DNA of 64,000 nucleotides from Trichuris trichiura (lineage: Eukaryota; Nematoda; Enoplea; Trichinellida; Trichuridae). Shown here one piece after another: positions 40,082-52,798 of this stretch. The stretch covers positions 5,084,001 through 5,148,000 of the forward strand of contig JBAJFE010000026.1 of the NCBI GenBank assembly GCA_037903355.1, written 5' to 3'. Below the pieces are notes generated by a model. That model was not told the origin of the DNA, searched no databases, and saw only the letters and a program-made list of their open reading frames with translations. The stretch's first letter is position 1. Each line of letters begins with the position of its first letter. Position numbers and translations under genes: made by a program.

Positions 40082-41265
40082 CACTCTAAGTACCGTCTTC
40101 ACATTTTCATTCTTCAAATTTTAAAAATTGTTTTGTCCAGGTCTCGTTGCATGTCCACTTTGGTATATTACATGCTGTTTGGTGTCTTATAATTTCTGAC
40201 GGACGTGGCCTGTTAAATGCTTAAATGTTTTTACTTGGAATTGCAATTAACATACTCGGAGCTTTCAAAACACTACTGCCCCGTCATCAGCAAACGAAAA
40301 AGTGTGAACAATGAACTGTCAACGCCAACTGTAGGAGGGTCGAATTCAGTGATTCTCAGCGAGACAGCTCGAGGATACAGGGGCCCGATGAACGCCAGGT
40401 GGGCGATTGCGCTCCGCAAGCACTAGGGCGCGACATCGTCCCCTAACCATGAGAATGGGGGAGGCCACTAAGCTTTGTAACCGCTGCGCTCAGCAAAGGT
40501 TCAGGAAGAAGCCCAAGGTCTCCCAACTGCCTGGTTATTTTTCAGGCAACATTTACAGCGCTTTGTGCAGTTAGAAAGATTGCTAAACCGTACTGCTGCT
40601 CTTTATCCGTGGCTTGATGACTCCCGGAAGAGTACCACACCCTCAGAAGGTGCGGTTCTGCTAAACTCCAAGAGGGCTAGGAGAAAATTGAGAAAGCAAA
40701 TCGTTTGGAAAAGACAAGGGTGGGAGGAGTAAAAGATTGCTGGGGCCACCTTCTCCTCCGTTTTCGTCCCACTTTTTTCCCGCCAATTCCTTCTGACACC
40801 TGAAAATGCCAGAAAAAGAAGCAGGAAAAAACAAGTGGCCTCGACGGTCTCTCATCTCCTTCCACTGTGCTCCTTTTCTCTGCCATCTTGAACTGCACAG
40901 TAAAGTCAGAGGTGCGGAGAAGCTTGACTGAGAATGGTTGCTCCAGATGCTCCTTGAGGTGGTCAAGTAAAATGCTCTTGCCGCAGCAATGTATGGTGAT
41001 GTGGAAGTACATTTAACTTCGTCCTAAGAGGATCACTTACGCTGACGAAAGAATCTGTAAGTCCTTAGAATTATGATTTTTTTTATTGGTCTGTTCGTTA
41101 AAACAGGCAGACCGTAAAGTCTTCAATGAAGAATAAGACATCCTGTTTCGAACAATTCACTGGTGTTCCTTCCTTGTAGAATTTATCTTTGCTGTAAACC
41201 TTCTGCATGCCTCTGATGTAAGGGTAAACCTCTTTGTTCTATGAAAATATCGGCAGTTGAATTAA

Positions 41266-41390
41266 TCAGAGCGTTCCGAAAGCTCTGAACATCAAAAGTT
41301 GAGTGTATTGATATCTGTACATTTTCTTAATAACGGCTCATCCATCCGTTGGCAGAGCAGTTGTTTCGTCTAATTTACAAATACAAGCAC
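41266..41390 (+). mobile_element. Partial, diverged copy of the tailed foldback family (right arm)
   Basis: TTCCGAAAGCTCTGAAC (41274-41290), then CTTAATAACGGCTCATCC and ATCCGTTGGCAGAGCA (up to about 41362), line up in order with the right arm of the 42.35-kb element (CCGAAAGCTACGAAAC, CTTAATAATTGCTCATCC, ATCCGTTGGTAGGGCA). No matching left arm is obvious. The AAT/AAG microsatellite begins about 50 bp downstream. Confidence 0.65.
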
Positions 41391-41441
41391 AACAGATAAA
41401 CGGGAAAAGCCGTAGAAGACCATAAACCATGAAAAATAATG

Positions 41442-41690
<249 letters not shown>

Positions 41691-42346
41691 TGCCTAAACA
41701 ATAATAGCATAAGCAAGCCCTGATCGGTTGTAGATTTACTCTTTATTTGCAGAAACTGTTTCCCACTGATGGGAACAAGCACTTTAAGAGGGAATGGTGC
41801 CATTGGCATATTAACGCTCCACGAAGAAATCTGGCATCAATTGTAATGCTTGGCATACATTTGCTTCCCAACGTTGAACACATTTCTTTCGGCCATTAGA
41901 AATGATTGGAATTTTATTTTGTTTTTTATTGTTACAGTTTTGTCTCATTATTTAAGCCAACAAAATTTCTCTGGCGCTTTCCCGTTAGACCTTAACGCGT
42001 CTACGGCGGATGGGTAGAGAGAATGATGAAATTTGGCATTGAAATTGTTGATCGTTTTTAAAATTTATGAGGATATTTTAAGTTGTGCTATTTTCATCGA
42101 AAGTTACTCTTGTAGATTTCTTGTCAGCAGATTTCATAGAATACAGATAATTTGTCTACACTTTTATTATTCGCACAAATGAGGGATTAAAACATAGGGC
42201 TAAAAAAGCTTACCCATACAGAACAATATTTCAATTTCTCATCATATCATCGTCGATCAGCTATGCGTAGAATTCATTGTGGTATGATTGATAGAATAGT
42301 CGGTCTGTGCAGTCTCAGACTTCTCCAGTCAGAACTAACTTTCGTT

Positions 42347-42837
42347 AAAAAGATCTTTTTCATCACTTCTTTATACGGTAAGTTTTCTTGCCCGTTGATG
42401 GGTTCTGGAATTAAACCGAAGCAAATGCCCTACCAACAGATGAATGTTAAGGAAAAATACAGAACAAACACTTAACAGTTTCGTAGCTTTCGGGGCTAAC
42501 CTTGTCCCGTCGTCAGCGATGGTGGTAATGGCACTTTTACTACGATGTTAGGGTATTTATAGGCGGGGAGGGGGCGCCAGTCGGTATGGAACAACAACCC
42601 GTTTTAAAAGTGCCATTACCACCATCGCTGACGACGGGACAAGGTTAGTCCCGAAAGCTACGAAACTGTTAAGTGTTTGTTCTGTATTTTTCCTTAATAA
42701 TTGCTCATCCATCCGTTGGTAGGGCATTTGCTTCGGTTTAATTCCAGAACCCATCAACGGGCAAGAAAACATACCGTATAAAGAAGTGATGAAAATCTAT
42801 TGCCCCGTTAAGAAGCACCCCGTCTTCAAAAAGATCT
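42347..42837 (+). mobile_element. Long tailed foldback element with 10-bp target-site duplication
   Basis: The left arm, 42357-42539, and right arm, 42606-42795, are close reverse complements (the left lacks about 9 bp near the ATCCATCCG word), with a 66-bp G-rich spacer. The right arm is followed by an unpaired tail, TTGCCCCGTTAAGAAGCACC then CCGTCTTC. AAAAAGATCT flanks both ends (42347-42356 and 42828-42837). Each arm contains the core CTGACGA, a GGGAC/GTCCC hairpin, and GAAAGCTACG (42628-42660 on plus). No protein is encoded, so it must depend on enzymes from elsewhere. High arm identity implies recent activity or gene conversion. The class is uncertain; a Penelope-related non-autonomous element is one possibility. 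Confidence 0.85.
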
Positions 42838-44097
42838 GAACATGGTTAATTATTCTCTGTGTTGTAGGTTTAAGTGAAAAGATTTTACTTTTAGAGAGTA
42901 GTTTAGGCTTTCATACTTTTTTCAAAAGCTTTCAAAATTTTCGGTCACTTGGTGAAGGCAAAACAAGAGTTCCCGTATGCAGGAAAACAAAGGTACTTCA
43001 TATAGTTAAATGCTATTGTTCAGGAGTTTACATTGGACAAATAGATAATACTCAACAGTCGAGCTGGCTTAGCAGAAGTGCATTCATGCTGCGGATTTTA
43101 TGAAGTTTTCCCGCCCAGTCGTTGGTAGTTTCTAAATGACGTTTGACTTGGCATAAGCTCTGATGCAGCAATGTGTTCAGAAGCAGTCCTATACTTGTAA
43201 GTAACTGCTAATAAAACTTGTATTTTCATAATAAACAAGAATCGAACGCGACTTTTAAGTGCGCATACTACTTGTAGCGAATAACCACGAATCTGCCTCC
43301 GCGAACAACGAAATGACCTAGGTGGGGACAGTAATGTTGGAGGTGTTGACATAAGCAGTCTAAAACGACGCTTCCCTTGTCATGTGACTCGGCGCTGTTA
43401 TCGAAAACAGGCACGGGGTCAGCTGCTTGACCTGACCTCATCCCGCAGATAGGGCTATAAAAGGAAGATGACGGACCGCAGAGGGTGTCAGGAGAATGCA
43501 GGAAGATTGTCTGATCAGTCCAGTCACACTTAATGTGTTCATTTTGCTACAGTCCTCTAATGAAAGCTTGAACAAGATCTTTGCGTGCTAGCAGCCGTGC
43601 GGTGCATATAGAGTACACTACTCAGAACCTACAAAGGCGTAGCAGTTGATGATGGCAGCCACTAATTGGAAACCTCATACAACCTGAGCATGTTACAGTA
43701 TACTTCTGGACTGAATGGTGCGGCAATTGTAGGGTGTCTACTACTGTTTATCGCTTTCATCAATCTGATTAAATATCTGTAGCACTGTACTTTTTTTTAT
43801 AAAACTACATGTGTGTTTTTCTGTTTTTTGCATCTATGACTTTTCATAATATTTTTATTCCAAAGTTAGCAGCTAATACTTTAGTTTTCTGTCTTTCGAC
43901 TGCTACGTTTTTGCGTTAATCGAACTTGAAATTTTAATTTACAGTGTTCAGCTGTGTGTCTAGCATGCGGTGGGCGACTAAGCTTTGACGGATTTGTGTG
44001 CAAGGTATTGTGTTCATTGGGCTAGCCGGAAAGTTTCCATAGACTACCAGTTCCTGTACACTTACTGAGCCTTAACAAGCGAAGACCGTCCTGATTG

Positions 44098-47000
44098 ATG
44101 TTTGCCAGAAGCATTGCCTTTGTCATTAGACAATTGAATGCCAATCGCTTTCAGTACGTTAGAAAAATACATTTGTCAAAGAGTAAGTAAATCTTCATGG
44201 TTGAAGTGGTGAATTCAAAATTTATAGTTTTCATTTGTTGCAGTTTTCGCTGATATTGTACCTTTCAAATTAACGGACATAGGCGAGGGCATTGCTGAGG
44301 TTCAAATCAAACAATGGTATGGTTTGATCAAGTACGTTATGGTAATTGCTACCATTAACAGGTTTGTGGACGTAAATGACAAGATTAAAGAGTTCGATAG
44401 ACTGTGCGAAGTACAGAGTGACAAAGCGTCAGTGACTGTGACAAGTCGGTATAGCGGTACTGTTCGGAAACTACACTTTTCCGTGGACGACGTAGTGCCT
44501 GTTGGATCTACTTTAGTCGATATTGAGACGGAGGACAGCAGTAAGTTGCATTTTACTATTAATAGTTGTTGAGATTAATAGGCTGCGTCTGCATCAAACG
44601 AAACGCAATGCAACATTCAGCATTCATTTTCCAATATTGATTCCTTCTGAAATTAGTTTATTGATCTTTTGAAAAGTAGGCTTTTTATTACTGAGATTTA
44701 ATTTGCGATTCACTTCAAGTAAGTTTTATTTCTTTGGAAATTTGCGACGAATTGCTAATATTTTCCATAGTAGCATTAAGTCTTGTCATCTGACGCAATT
44801 TAGCGACGATTTCATTCTTATATCAATATTAATAGCATTAACATAGTCGTTGGAAAGTGATTTCACTCTTGTAATTTATGCTATTGGAAGTTTGCCCGCG
44901 GTGAACTCAGGTAAGACGGAAAACTTCAATTTCATCCAATCCTGTCATCAAGTGTTTATAGCAAGTCGCCAAGTCGTAAAAACTTCTTGTTGAAACAGAC
45001 AGTCTGCTGAATCTCTTTCGCGATATTTCATTAATCGCAGTATGCTGCCAAAGTGTTTCAAGCCTTATTCGACTTTTCTGAGGTTTTAATTACTGTCTAA
45101 CAAAGCTGTCTAATTCCAATGCCTTAATTGGTACATGTTAATTGGTTTTTACATGTAGTAGGAACCTTGAAAATGAGGCTATTTCTTCCGGGCAAGTGAA
45201 ATTTCGTAATGGTTTTGGGAAGTGAAATGCGACCAGTGGAAGTTTATTTATATTAGCGAAGCTTTCGGAAAACATCCGTTTCCGAAAGCTTCGATAATGT
45301 AAATAAACTTTTGCCAATCTCACTTCCGTAAGCCATTATAAAATATTAAAAACCGTAATATTATTAATACAGATTTCTCAAAAGGTAACTGTGAATTCAA
45401 ATGTTTGCATCTGTTAGTATTTTTTCAAAGAATGGCTAAATAATTGTAATCCAGAATGAACGCGTGTTTTTTCTAAGATACTGCATGCTGTCTAGAATAT
45501 CCCAGGAAGACTAATGTGTTCACCAGAATGAGTTTTCATTTTTATCTGCTCGAGTCGAGATAACAAATAATCGAATAAGAGCATGTTTTCCTGTCATTAT
45601 ATGTCCTGCTGCTAATTGCATAAAATAATGAGCGCCTGACGAAGAGCCGCTACACGGCTTGTTGCTCATGTGAAAGAGGAATCGCTCTTGAGTTGCGTTA
45701 TTTCATTTAGTGTTTCTTCTTACGTGACCTTATTGTTGAACTACATTTTTCATCACTTTTTACCGGAGTGACTGGCGAGCAATTAAAGGTATCCTATTGA
45801 CGAAGTTTTCTGGACTGGTCTGCTCCCATCTTCCGCGCTCTGGATGAGCACTGAAAGAGTTGCTCTCGTAAAAATAATGAAAATCTGTGCACCCAATAAG
45901 AAAACTAGCGGGTCTACGGCTGACACGACGATTTCAATGAATATGGTGCTTACATATAAATCCTTCCGCTTGTCTATTCAGGCAATGTTGCTTATAGTCT
46001 TTTCTTAGAAAAGATGTGCTAACATTTTATTTAACCCATAAGTTTGCGGATGTAGGTTGCATTCATATAGTTTTTTATTCCGCGGTGGAACTGTTCTTGC
46101 TTGCTCGGTAGCAGGCCATCAATGTCTGCCTCATACGATACTCTTGAGTCTCAACTAGACGCTGGGACAGCGTTCTTCTGCAAGGACAGATTTTGGTATC
46201 AGTATGATGTTCGCACGTCGGGGAACTCGAAATGACAAGGTCGTCTGTGCACATGTTCCTAGCATAATGCTCCTGAACATGAATACTGATCGATAGCCTA
46301 TTTGAGTAGGTAAATTGCAAAAGGCATGGGTGAGTCGGACATCCCAAAGCCAAAACAACGATTTCTGATAAGAATCGCAAGCGTTTCTGTCACAAGCTCT
46401 GCTGGTGCATGATTGAAGAACGCAGATATGGTCAAAATGCGACCAGCATTCGTTCAATCTCATTATATGAAAAAGAGAGGGATACTTTCCTTACGCTCAC
46501 GCTATCTAGTTGGCAAAATCGCGTATGAGCGAAAACATAATTGCTTTACGTAGAAAAGTGATACGATTTTAAAATAGAATATGAAGAAAACCGCATTATA
46601 CGAGAACAACCTGCGTTCTTTCCAACCTTAGTGGCTTTGAAAGGAATGCCTAAACGAGATTCATAACGTACCTCTATCGGCAAGAAATTTTTCTTATTAT
46701 CAATAAAGCCTTGACTGAAACGCTAAGAAGCCAGTAAAACACAAAATTAGATTTGCCATTTGCTATCGGTGTCATACCTTTAGCTATTGTAATTTTGACA
46801 CGCTGGAAGTTCTGGCTCTATCCGAAATTTTGATCCTTCCAGCATTTAGGCCTTTTCAAATCCTGGCTCGTTCAATATGCCTATGTTTCGTGTTTTGGAC
46901 TTTATTCTGCATTAAAGCGCATCCGATGGTTAAACCTTTTGTGGCTTCCTTCGGTTCAGGAATTTAGTCGCTGTGCTTGTTTCATTTTCAGAATCATAAT

Positions 47001-50000
47001 TCCAAGCCGACTGAAATAAGCAAGTTTTCCTATCGAACAAAGCTCCTTTTAAAACTCGTTCTTCATTATTCTCTGCTAGCATCACTCTTTCGTAAATTTC
47101 TGCTTTTGGGGATATTGTGCAAGTAATGGTCAGAATTCCGAAGGGTCGAAAGCGCACTTTTACGTTTCCAGTTTCTGAATAAAAAATGAATTCCAACTAC
47201 AATAGCTTTCTAGTAACGCAATCTTGTTGTTTCTTGGCTCATTACAGAGCTTCGTCGAAGTGCGGTTGGCTGATCTCATTTTTCCTCTTCTGAAATCTGC
47301 TTAATATTTTCGATAACGGTACAATGACTTTGTTAAAAGAATAGCATCATCATTTTCCCGTGCACGTATAAAGTACATTGCTTTTCATTGCTTTCTTCTA
47401 GTTCTGACTTTGCTTCAGTTGTAGCCTTGGTGATTAAATGATGATTCAGAACTGTATAATTGTGAATTAAGACGAACAATAAAATTAGAATTACTGGAAA
47501 ATGAAAAATAATGAATGCTTTGATTGTCTGAATTATTCGTTGCCTGAACAACCTAAATTCAGGTATCATTTAGATAATCATGCTTCTACGATATTTGATC
47601 CGGATATTTGGATTAATGGAATTGATTTTGACAAAACTCGCCGCTCATCTAAGAACGTAACTGATAATTGCTTCGAGCAGAGCAATCTGCTCCGTAATCA
47701 TACCAACGCAAATAGAAGAGCACACAATCCAGATCAACAGAATTGGATTGATGTGTGCTCTTGTATTTGAAGACGGAACGCCTGGTGTTCTGGAAGCTTT
47801 GCTATTTCATTCTGTTTGAATCAAGCTTTCTCCATTCACATTTTGACAGGGACATTCTGTTTTTACTGTGCCTTTTACTTTGTGATTCTCCTAACACTCA
47901 TTTAGGGGACTGTTTCCACTAGGTCTCGAACGGCAGTAGCAGTTTTCTCGTTTGTTGCCAGCTTCAGCTGTGTCTAAAGTCATCTTAACCATCTTTGAGG
48001 CGTGTTATCCATTCACGGATAAATGACTTACATGGAGTATTACCTCTATAAACACGTTGCAGAGCCTCGATAATCTTGCTCAGTTGCCATTCAAGCTTCG
48101 TCAGAAAGTTACTATTAGCTCTCTCCTCAAAATGGAATTATTCTGTATCATTCAAAAATTACTTTAAGCGCTCATTGAATCACGCAGCTAAGAAGCTGTC
48201 CAGCTAGTTTCTTTGTTTTGGGTTGCGTGACGTCGGCACAAAAAAAACTGTAAAACGAAGCTCCAGCTGCTGAAGCAGTGACATGTTCAAACATAAACAA
48301 CATTTAAGTTAGATTTGTATACGCTCAGGCGTCTTACAGTGATTCAGAATTTCGCGAACGTACTTATCCTTATAAACAAGTTGTAGCTGGTGCCCCAATG
48401 AATTCTCCATTTTTATGAAATAGCGCTGATGCATATTCGGTGAGGCAATGTTTTGTTTCTGTGCTAGTCTTGAGCGATGGCGAAGGAGAAACTGAGGCAA
48501 AAGCAGCGGATTCAAATGTTGAGTCTTATGAAGTTGGACATGATACAAAATATCACGAACAACAGCTCAAAGAAACACTGCTTGCTACGCCGGCGGTTAG
48601 AAACTTAGCCAGAGAAAAACAGGTTCGTCTTTATTCTTTCGTTTACATTATATTCGATTCATCACTTAATGCCATAGTTATTTCTGCATTTCTATTTATA
48701 TTTTTGCTGCGCTATAATTGAAAACAGAATGTCCTGTAACAGGCATATAAGTTTTGGTAATAGAATTTGTGCCATTTGTTGAGAAAGCAGCAAAAAGATT
48801 GGGAAAGTTCAGAGCTTTCGGGAGCTCCAAGTTCTGTTCTCATGTAATAGGTAAAGAAGCCGAAAGTTCTTTTGCTTTTTCCCATAAATGGGTGCACTGT
48901 AATTTCTACCACGAAAAATTACATTAAGCGACACATTTGGCTTATGCGAACCATATATAGGTACCGCAATTGCGATTTAGATTGATTTGCAACAAGTAAT
49001 TGGTAGTGGACCGAACGGACGTATCACTAAAAACGATGTGCTAAACCATGTTGAGAAGTTAAAGCGCAGTATGGAATACAGTTCAGGTAAATCATGTTGT
49101 TACTTCAGATTCATTTTTAAGCTTCAGTGGATGCGCCTGAAATTTCGTTTAAACCAGTTGTCGCTGATTACAAAGTTGTACCCATTCGCGGTTACGCAAG
49201 GACAATGCTGAAGAACATGACAGTAGCCAGCAGCATACCTCATTTTACGTTTTCTGACGAGGTTTGTACGCTTGAATCATTGAATCCAAATGCAGGACCT
49301 GAATTCCTTAGGTCAACGTGAATGAACTGGTAGCACTTAAAGAATCGTTAAAGCAAGCGCAGTCGGCTGATGGCACAAAGATTACTTACATGCCATTTTT
49401 TGTCAAAGTTTTCAGGCTATTCTACTGTTTACGACTGTAAGCAGTTTATCTTAGGCGCTGTCTTTTGCTCTTCATAAGTATCCAATTATGAACGCACAGT
49501 TTGATGAAAAGCGGGGCAGCATAGTATACCAGGTTTGAGTTTTTAAACACTTTTCATTCGTCTCAGTATGTTTACCATGTTTTCAGTCTGCCCATAACGT
49601 CTGTTTCGCCGTAGATACTCCAGACGGCCTAGTGGCTCCCAGTATCAAAAACTGTGAAAGAAAGGGCGTTTTAGAAATCGCCTCAGAAATTTTTGCTCTT
49701 CGCAGAAAAGCATTGGAAGGCACTCTAAGCCATGAAGAATTAACTGGTGGTACGATAACATTGTCAAATATTGGCACGGTAGGCGTTTTCTTCTCCTGTT
49801 TTGCTCGTTTGACGAAAATAGTTATCTCAGATTGGGGGAACTTTTGCATCCCCTGTCTTGCTTCCACCACAGATTACGATAGGCGCAATTGGGCGAATAC
49901 AGGTGAAGCTTTTGCTCATTTACGTAATAATGCTGTTTGTGATAGTTTTCTTGTAGCTGCTTCCTAGATATGACAAAGAAAAAAGACTCCAACCAATGTT

Positions 50001-50124
50001 TATTTTGTGCGTTAGCTGGTCTGCAGACCACAGAGTTTTAGATGGCGCAACCGTCGCAAAGTTTTCCAACGTGTGGAAGGAGTGTGTGGAAACTCCTTCA
50101 CTTATAGATTCTACCTTCCGTTAA
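44098..50124 (+). CDS. DBT: Branched-chain alpha-keto acid dehydrogenase E2 (dihydrolipoyl transacylase), mitochondrial
   Basis: Core subunit of the mitochondrial BCKD complex; it passes acyl groups from branched-chain keto acids through its lipoyl arm to CoA. Exons: 44098-44182, 44244-44316, 44362-44540, 48468-48622, 48981-49086, 49128-49261, 49312-49407, 49455-49532, 49587-49778, 49831-49902 and 49957-50124. All ten introns are GT-AG with matching phase, giving 445 residues (about 480 in vertebrates). Residues 1-28 are basic with no acidic residue, as in a mitochondrial presequence. The lipoyl domain (about 33-110) carries the lipoylated Lys74 in VQSDKASV. The E3/E1-binding domain (about 150-195) includes TPAVRNLA and VIGSGPNGRI. 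The acyltransferase domain (about 215-445) ends with the active-site DHRVLDG, His415 and Asp419. Eight introns are only 41-61 bp, one is 358 bp and intron 3 is 3.9 kb. The start is the ATG opening the presequence exon. Confidence 0.97.
44541..48467 (+). other. DBT intron 3 (3,927 bp)
   Basis: It separates the lipoyl-domain exon from the E3-binding exon; the join is in phase (A then TC). A foldback repeat lies at 45.2-45.34 kb. Several ORFs of 80-100 residues between 46.1 and 48.5 kb, on both strands, show no domain or splice-linked partners. I see no nested gene I can support. Confidence 0.65.
45206..45338. repeat. Foldback repeat in DBT intron 3
   Basis: The left arm (45206-45270) ends GAAGCTTTCGGAAA and the right arm (45279-45338) begins TTTCCGAAAGCTTC. 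Outer parts (GTAATGG... and ...CCATTAT) pair less well. It shares its central word with the ARID2-intron foldback at 3.0 kb. Confidence 0.7.
48772..48891. repeat. Foldback repeat in DBT intron 4
   Basis: CCATTTGTTGAGAAAGCAGC near 48772 pairs imperfectly with GCTTTTTCCCATAAATGG ending at 48891; AGCTTTCGGGAGCTCC lies at 48813-48828. It occupies most of the 358-bp intron 4, which explains why that intron is longer than its 41-61-bp neighbours. Confidence 0.6.
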
Positions 50125-50639
50125 TTTCAAAATGTCTTATCGCTGTTTCTTGCAAGTGTTCGGCTAAAGTTGCTTATTTCCTGTAACTTGGATTTTAAGA
50201 TCCTGTATAAGCGAATGTTAGGTCAGGCCTTTCAATCTGGTTCTTATGTCTCGTCTGGTACATTCCGCTTTTGGAACAACGTCTGAAAAATAAGTTATGA
50301 TAGTTACCTGCTTCTCGTTTAGTCCCCAGGTATTGGCAGGTAACAATATTTATGTTAAGAGAGAATCAGCCTGTGTTTTAAATTCAACTATAAGCGTCAC
50401 GATTTTCATCATGCAATAGAGCGGCTAAACTTGCTTCATTTATTGCTGTAAAATAGTATGAAAACTTATGTATCCGTCACGAATGACCCTGTGTTGAAGT
50501 CAAACAGTATTTTTGTCGAAGTTCGTGTGTAGTCGCTTTATTGTTATTCAGTTCGTTTACAAGTAAAATTTTTTTCTTGTACATAAACTAAGCAGTTTAC
50601 TTCTTTAAAGCAGAATAGAATGCAAAGGAAATGAGGAGG

Positions 50640-51803
50640 TGCAAATATTTTCTAATGACTGTTCGTTTCTCCTGCGCAAGTTATGTTCACATTTGTTAGC
50701 ACAAACGAATTTTTTGTATTGCCTTCGTTGCTTTCGTAGCTGCCCTTACGGCAGATTTCGAGTACCTGGCAGATATGTGGAAGGAAGTGTCACGGGATGC
50801 AGAAAAATTGATAATGTAATGAAAAAAGCTGTACAGCCAGAACTCGATTCCTTATTGAAAACAATGCCTGCTGAACCATTCTCAACGGGGGCGGAGGTTG
50901 GTATTTGTATTTGATGAGTACAAACCCGGGTATTTGATGCGATCACCTACGGGCAGCAACGACGACGTTATGGAAGACATGGAAGCTCAAGCACCCTCAG
51001 ATTGGACGTTGCAAAAGCATGCCAGTATTTTCAGGCAAGCTCAGGTCCTAAAGGATATGATTGCTGAATACGGTCCATTCCTGGAATGCGGCATCATGGT
51101 TACACGAGGAATAACGGCTTCGTTGAAACCGCTGCAAGATTTATTCAATGAAGCGAAGAAAAGGGAGAGAAAGTTCCCAATAAAAATGTTTTTAAATAAA
51201 GCTCCGGCAGCTGAGAACCCTAACATTTTAAGTCAAGAAGTTTCGCTGCCAACAAGTTCAGGAAACCTTAAGACTGGCCGGTCTCCAGGGGACCTACGCC
51301 CACCTACAGAAAGTGAGTAAATTGATTCCTGATGCCCCAAACGTTTCGCTCTGTATGGATGAGTTCTTTGTGATGCTCACTATTTTTTGCTCAAGTGCGC
51401 CTATATATTTTATATTTCCCCTGCTCTGTACCCATTCCGCGCACCAGTACATCGCTTAGCTCATTAAAGCAAGGTGATTCCAAGGCGTTTAAAGAAAGAT
51501 CATCCTACTTTCGTCTTTTCTTGTATGTAATGGCTTGGACTCTGATGGCTAGCCCCACTGGACAAGCGCAGTCTCATTGATGTCCTTATCTCGTAGCTAG
51601 ATTCTGTAGTATCAAGCTTTGAAGGATGACTGGGTATGATAACTGTTCCAGAAGGAATTCAAGCGGACAGGACGAAATACGCGGCTAGATTATAAGATAT
51701 TTGGCCTTTTTCATAGGATACCCTATATAACGCGAATTCAGCTTAACGCGGTAAAACGTTCAAAATTTTGGACGAATTAACCGCGGATAACGAGGGCCGA
51801 CTG
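50640..51803 (+). mobile_element. 3' half of a Tigger/pogo (CENP-B-like) DNA transposon
   Basis: An open frame from about 50895 to 51320 encodes a C-terminal region typical of Tigger transposases: IFRQAQVLKDMI, then MVTRGITASLKPLQDLFNEA and a basic tail KKRERKFPIKMFLNK. A second frame at 50740-50890 precedes it, out of phase by a frameshift. About 480 bp downstream, 51781-51803 reads CCGCGGATAACGAGGGCCGA then CTG before TA, the reverse complement of a pogo/Tigger terminal repeat beginning CAGTCGGCCCTCGTTATCC. Orientation of protein and terminal repeat agree. The catalytic DDE part and the 5' terminal repeat are missing, so the copy is inert. It lies between DBT and ZC4H2. Assignment is by family pattern. 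Confidence 0.7.
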
Positions 51804-52798
51804 TACATTAAAGGACAACAAGGTAAAGAAAATTCACGAACAGGGTCAAACGGCAAAAAACCTTCGCCCCCTCCCGACCAGAAGTGAACGGCGAGTCAGG
51901 GTGAAACGTCTCCCATTTGCATTACTGCTGAATCAAAAAAGAGAAATGAATTAGCAAACTGCGACAGTTTGAAAAAGAAAAGAATTGTTCCGGACGAGTT
52001 GTGTTGAACAAAAACCACCGTCTCACTGATTTTTGCTCAGCGCAACTTATCTCTGCAAAGAGCAGAGCATATATAACTTTTTTCAGATTGAATAAATAAA
52101 ATAGAAGTTTAACGCGTGCTTATGTTTTTGCAGATAAAGGATTTGCTTACTTACGTGTTATGAATAGAACAAATTGCGTCAATTTGGCAATGCTCGCAAT
52201 TTAGGTTCCACTTTAGAACCTAAACAACCATAACCCCTAAATAGTTCTGTAAAATAAGTCTTTTCTTTTTTATGGGAACGAAATAAAATGCGCATGGAAA
52301 CGTACTTGACTTTCCTCAGAGCAATACTGTAAAACTACAGAACAGGGGTTCTGTGTTAAGCAATGAGAAACCGTATAACATGCAAGCTCCGCAACCGCAT
52401 AATTAAAACGCTATATTTATGATACAGTTCAGAACTGATTAAAAACGCTCTTTGGTTGGTATATTTTAAGGAAAAAGGTCCATTGAGTTTGCAACAGTGA
52501 AACGAATGAGATTAGAAAACTATTTATCATGCATGTAGGTTAAACATTATTTTCATTTGAGCAACATTTGCAACATTCGGGTTATTTGCGAAGCTCATTT
52601 GGGTACTGTGTATAAAGGTAAAACAAGTTTGGACTTTACGACATGCTGTATTACTGTAGAAGTGTTTTTTCCGGAAGGAATGTGTTCATGCAATTTCGAT
52701 CTCGTTTGAGTTTTTCTTGGTAGAACTGTATTGTTATCCGCCTATGGGTGGCACCTTACCGGTATTGCATTTCTAACTTACAACGACGCGGGTGATCG
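51804..52798. other. Upstream flank of ZC4H2
   Basis: About 1 kb of AT-rich sequence between the Tigger end and the ZC4H2 start. No ORF or repeat can be named. Promoter elements for ZC4H2 presumably lie here, but none is recognisable. Confidence 0.5.

Noticed and set aside
40677..41012. Minus-strand ORF with a possible selenoprotein-W-like N-terminus
   Set aside because: The CCGK segment lacks the CxxC/U spacing and the rest does not follow the Rdx fold pattern; resemblance too weak.
46075..47770. ORFs of 78-102 residues in DBT intron 3 as a nested gene
   Set aside because: They lie on both strands, with no common frame chain, domain or convincing splice sites.
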